Below, in pieces: positions 63,746 to 64,000 of a stretch of DNA of 64,000 nt. The stretch's first letter is position 1. Each line of letters starts with the position of its first letter. The DNA is from Melampsora larici-populina 98AG31. Its lineage: Eukaryota > Basidiomycota > Pucciniomycetes > Pucciniales > Melampsoraceae. The DNA is taken from assembly GCF_000204055.1 (NCBI RefSeq), contig NW_006768857.1:73534-137533 (forward strand), read 5' to 3'. Position numbers and translations under genes: made by a program. Under the pieces are notes generated by a model that ran no database searches, was not told the origin of the DNA, and saw only the letters and a program-made list of their open reading frames with translations.

Positions 63746-64000
63746 CCTATGGTCATTCATGAGATCATCATCTCTACTAGTTACTAACTAGTCTATTCCC
63801 TCGGACTTATTGCCATCTTGTGATTGGACACAGCTTGACATGAGAAAGAACTTGGAATGTGAGGAAAACGTATGTTGCCAAGAGATATAATTGAAAGTTA
63901 GAAGTTACATTGCTTGAATAAAATCCAGTAGTTTTGTAAGAATAAGATATATATACTTTCAAAATCACTACGCTTTGAACAAAAAAGTTAGACGAAACAA
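63746..64000. other. Right-edge flank, no gene recognised
   Basis: AT-rich sequence without a supported frame or repeat boundary. Confidence 0.4.

Noticed and set aside
1..64000. CRISPR arrays, tRNA and rRNA genes
   Set aside because: None seen; tandem repeats present lack the spacer structure of CRISPR and the window is eukaryotic.

Overview
The window looks like a repeat-rich stretch of a basidiomycete genome, most likely a rust fungus (Pucciniales). This is inferred from short GT..AG introns, AT-rich composition and the mix of elements: Plavaka/CACTA, FAR1-OTU, PIF/Harbinger with a MYB partner, hAT, Tc1/mariner, Mutator-like, Ty3/Gypsy, Ty1/Copia and a DIRS-like tyrosine-recombinase retroelement. 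I see no convincing host housekeeping gene, no tRNA or rRNA gene and no CRISPR array. It is a nest of transposable elements, several with ends and target-site duplications that can be read directly.

Layout. 0.3-2.3 kb (minus): a two-exon gene fusing a FAR1-type zinc finger to an OTU cysteine protease. 2.4-3.9 kb: degenerate minisatellites, a hairpin and a gene remnant. 3,933-17,997: a complete 14.1-kb Plavaka (CACTA superfamily) transposon with identical 48-bp terminal inverted repeats and a 3-bp TAT duplication. It carries a three-exon Plavaka transposase and six accessory genes, several with SAP/HeH-like modules. This is the most interesting system in the window. 18.3-20.1 kb: a solo LTR. 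21.1-21.6 kb: a decayed gene. 22,241-26,985: a complete PIF/Harbinger element (TAA duplication) with a MYB/SANT gene interrupted by a MITE and a convergent transposase. 27.2-27.8 kb: a Tc1/mariner remnant. 27,767-38,938: a full-length Ty3/Gypsy element with an intact 2,146-aa Gag-Pol and an antisense gene encoding a Zn2Cys6-like protein before the 3' LTR.

39-56 kb (minus): a DIRS-like element (Gag, RT-RNase H, tyrosine recombinase). Its gag appears split by a 9.7-kb intron-like interval holding a complete hAT element (47,682-52,312), a 2.0-kb Mutator-like element with a 9-bp duplication (45,147-47,172) and a 360-bp one with a 10-bp duplication (44,296-44,655). A solo LTR sits in an upstream gag exon. 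56.3-62.5 kb: a second, decayed hAT gene interrupted by a truncated Copia element. 62.6-64 kb: tandem repeats and a GGAGCGG-rich repeat.

A window-wide signature is that otherwise continuous transposon reading frames are broken almost only by TGA codons where Arg (CGA) would fit. I listed 20, of which 15 are preceded by T. This points to C-to-T decay at CpG, perhaps TCGA, sites rather than CpA-type RIP or UGA recoding. All exon joins, motif calls and domain names are by-eye readings without database searches.
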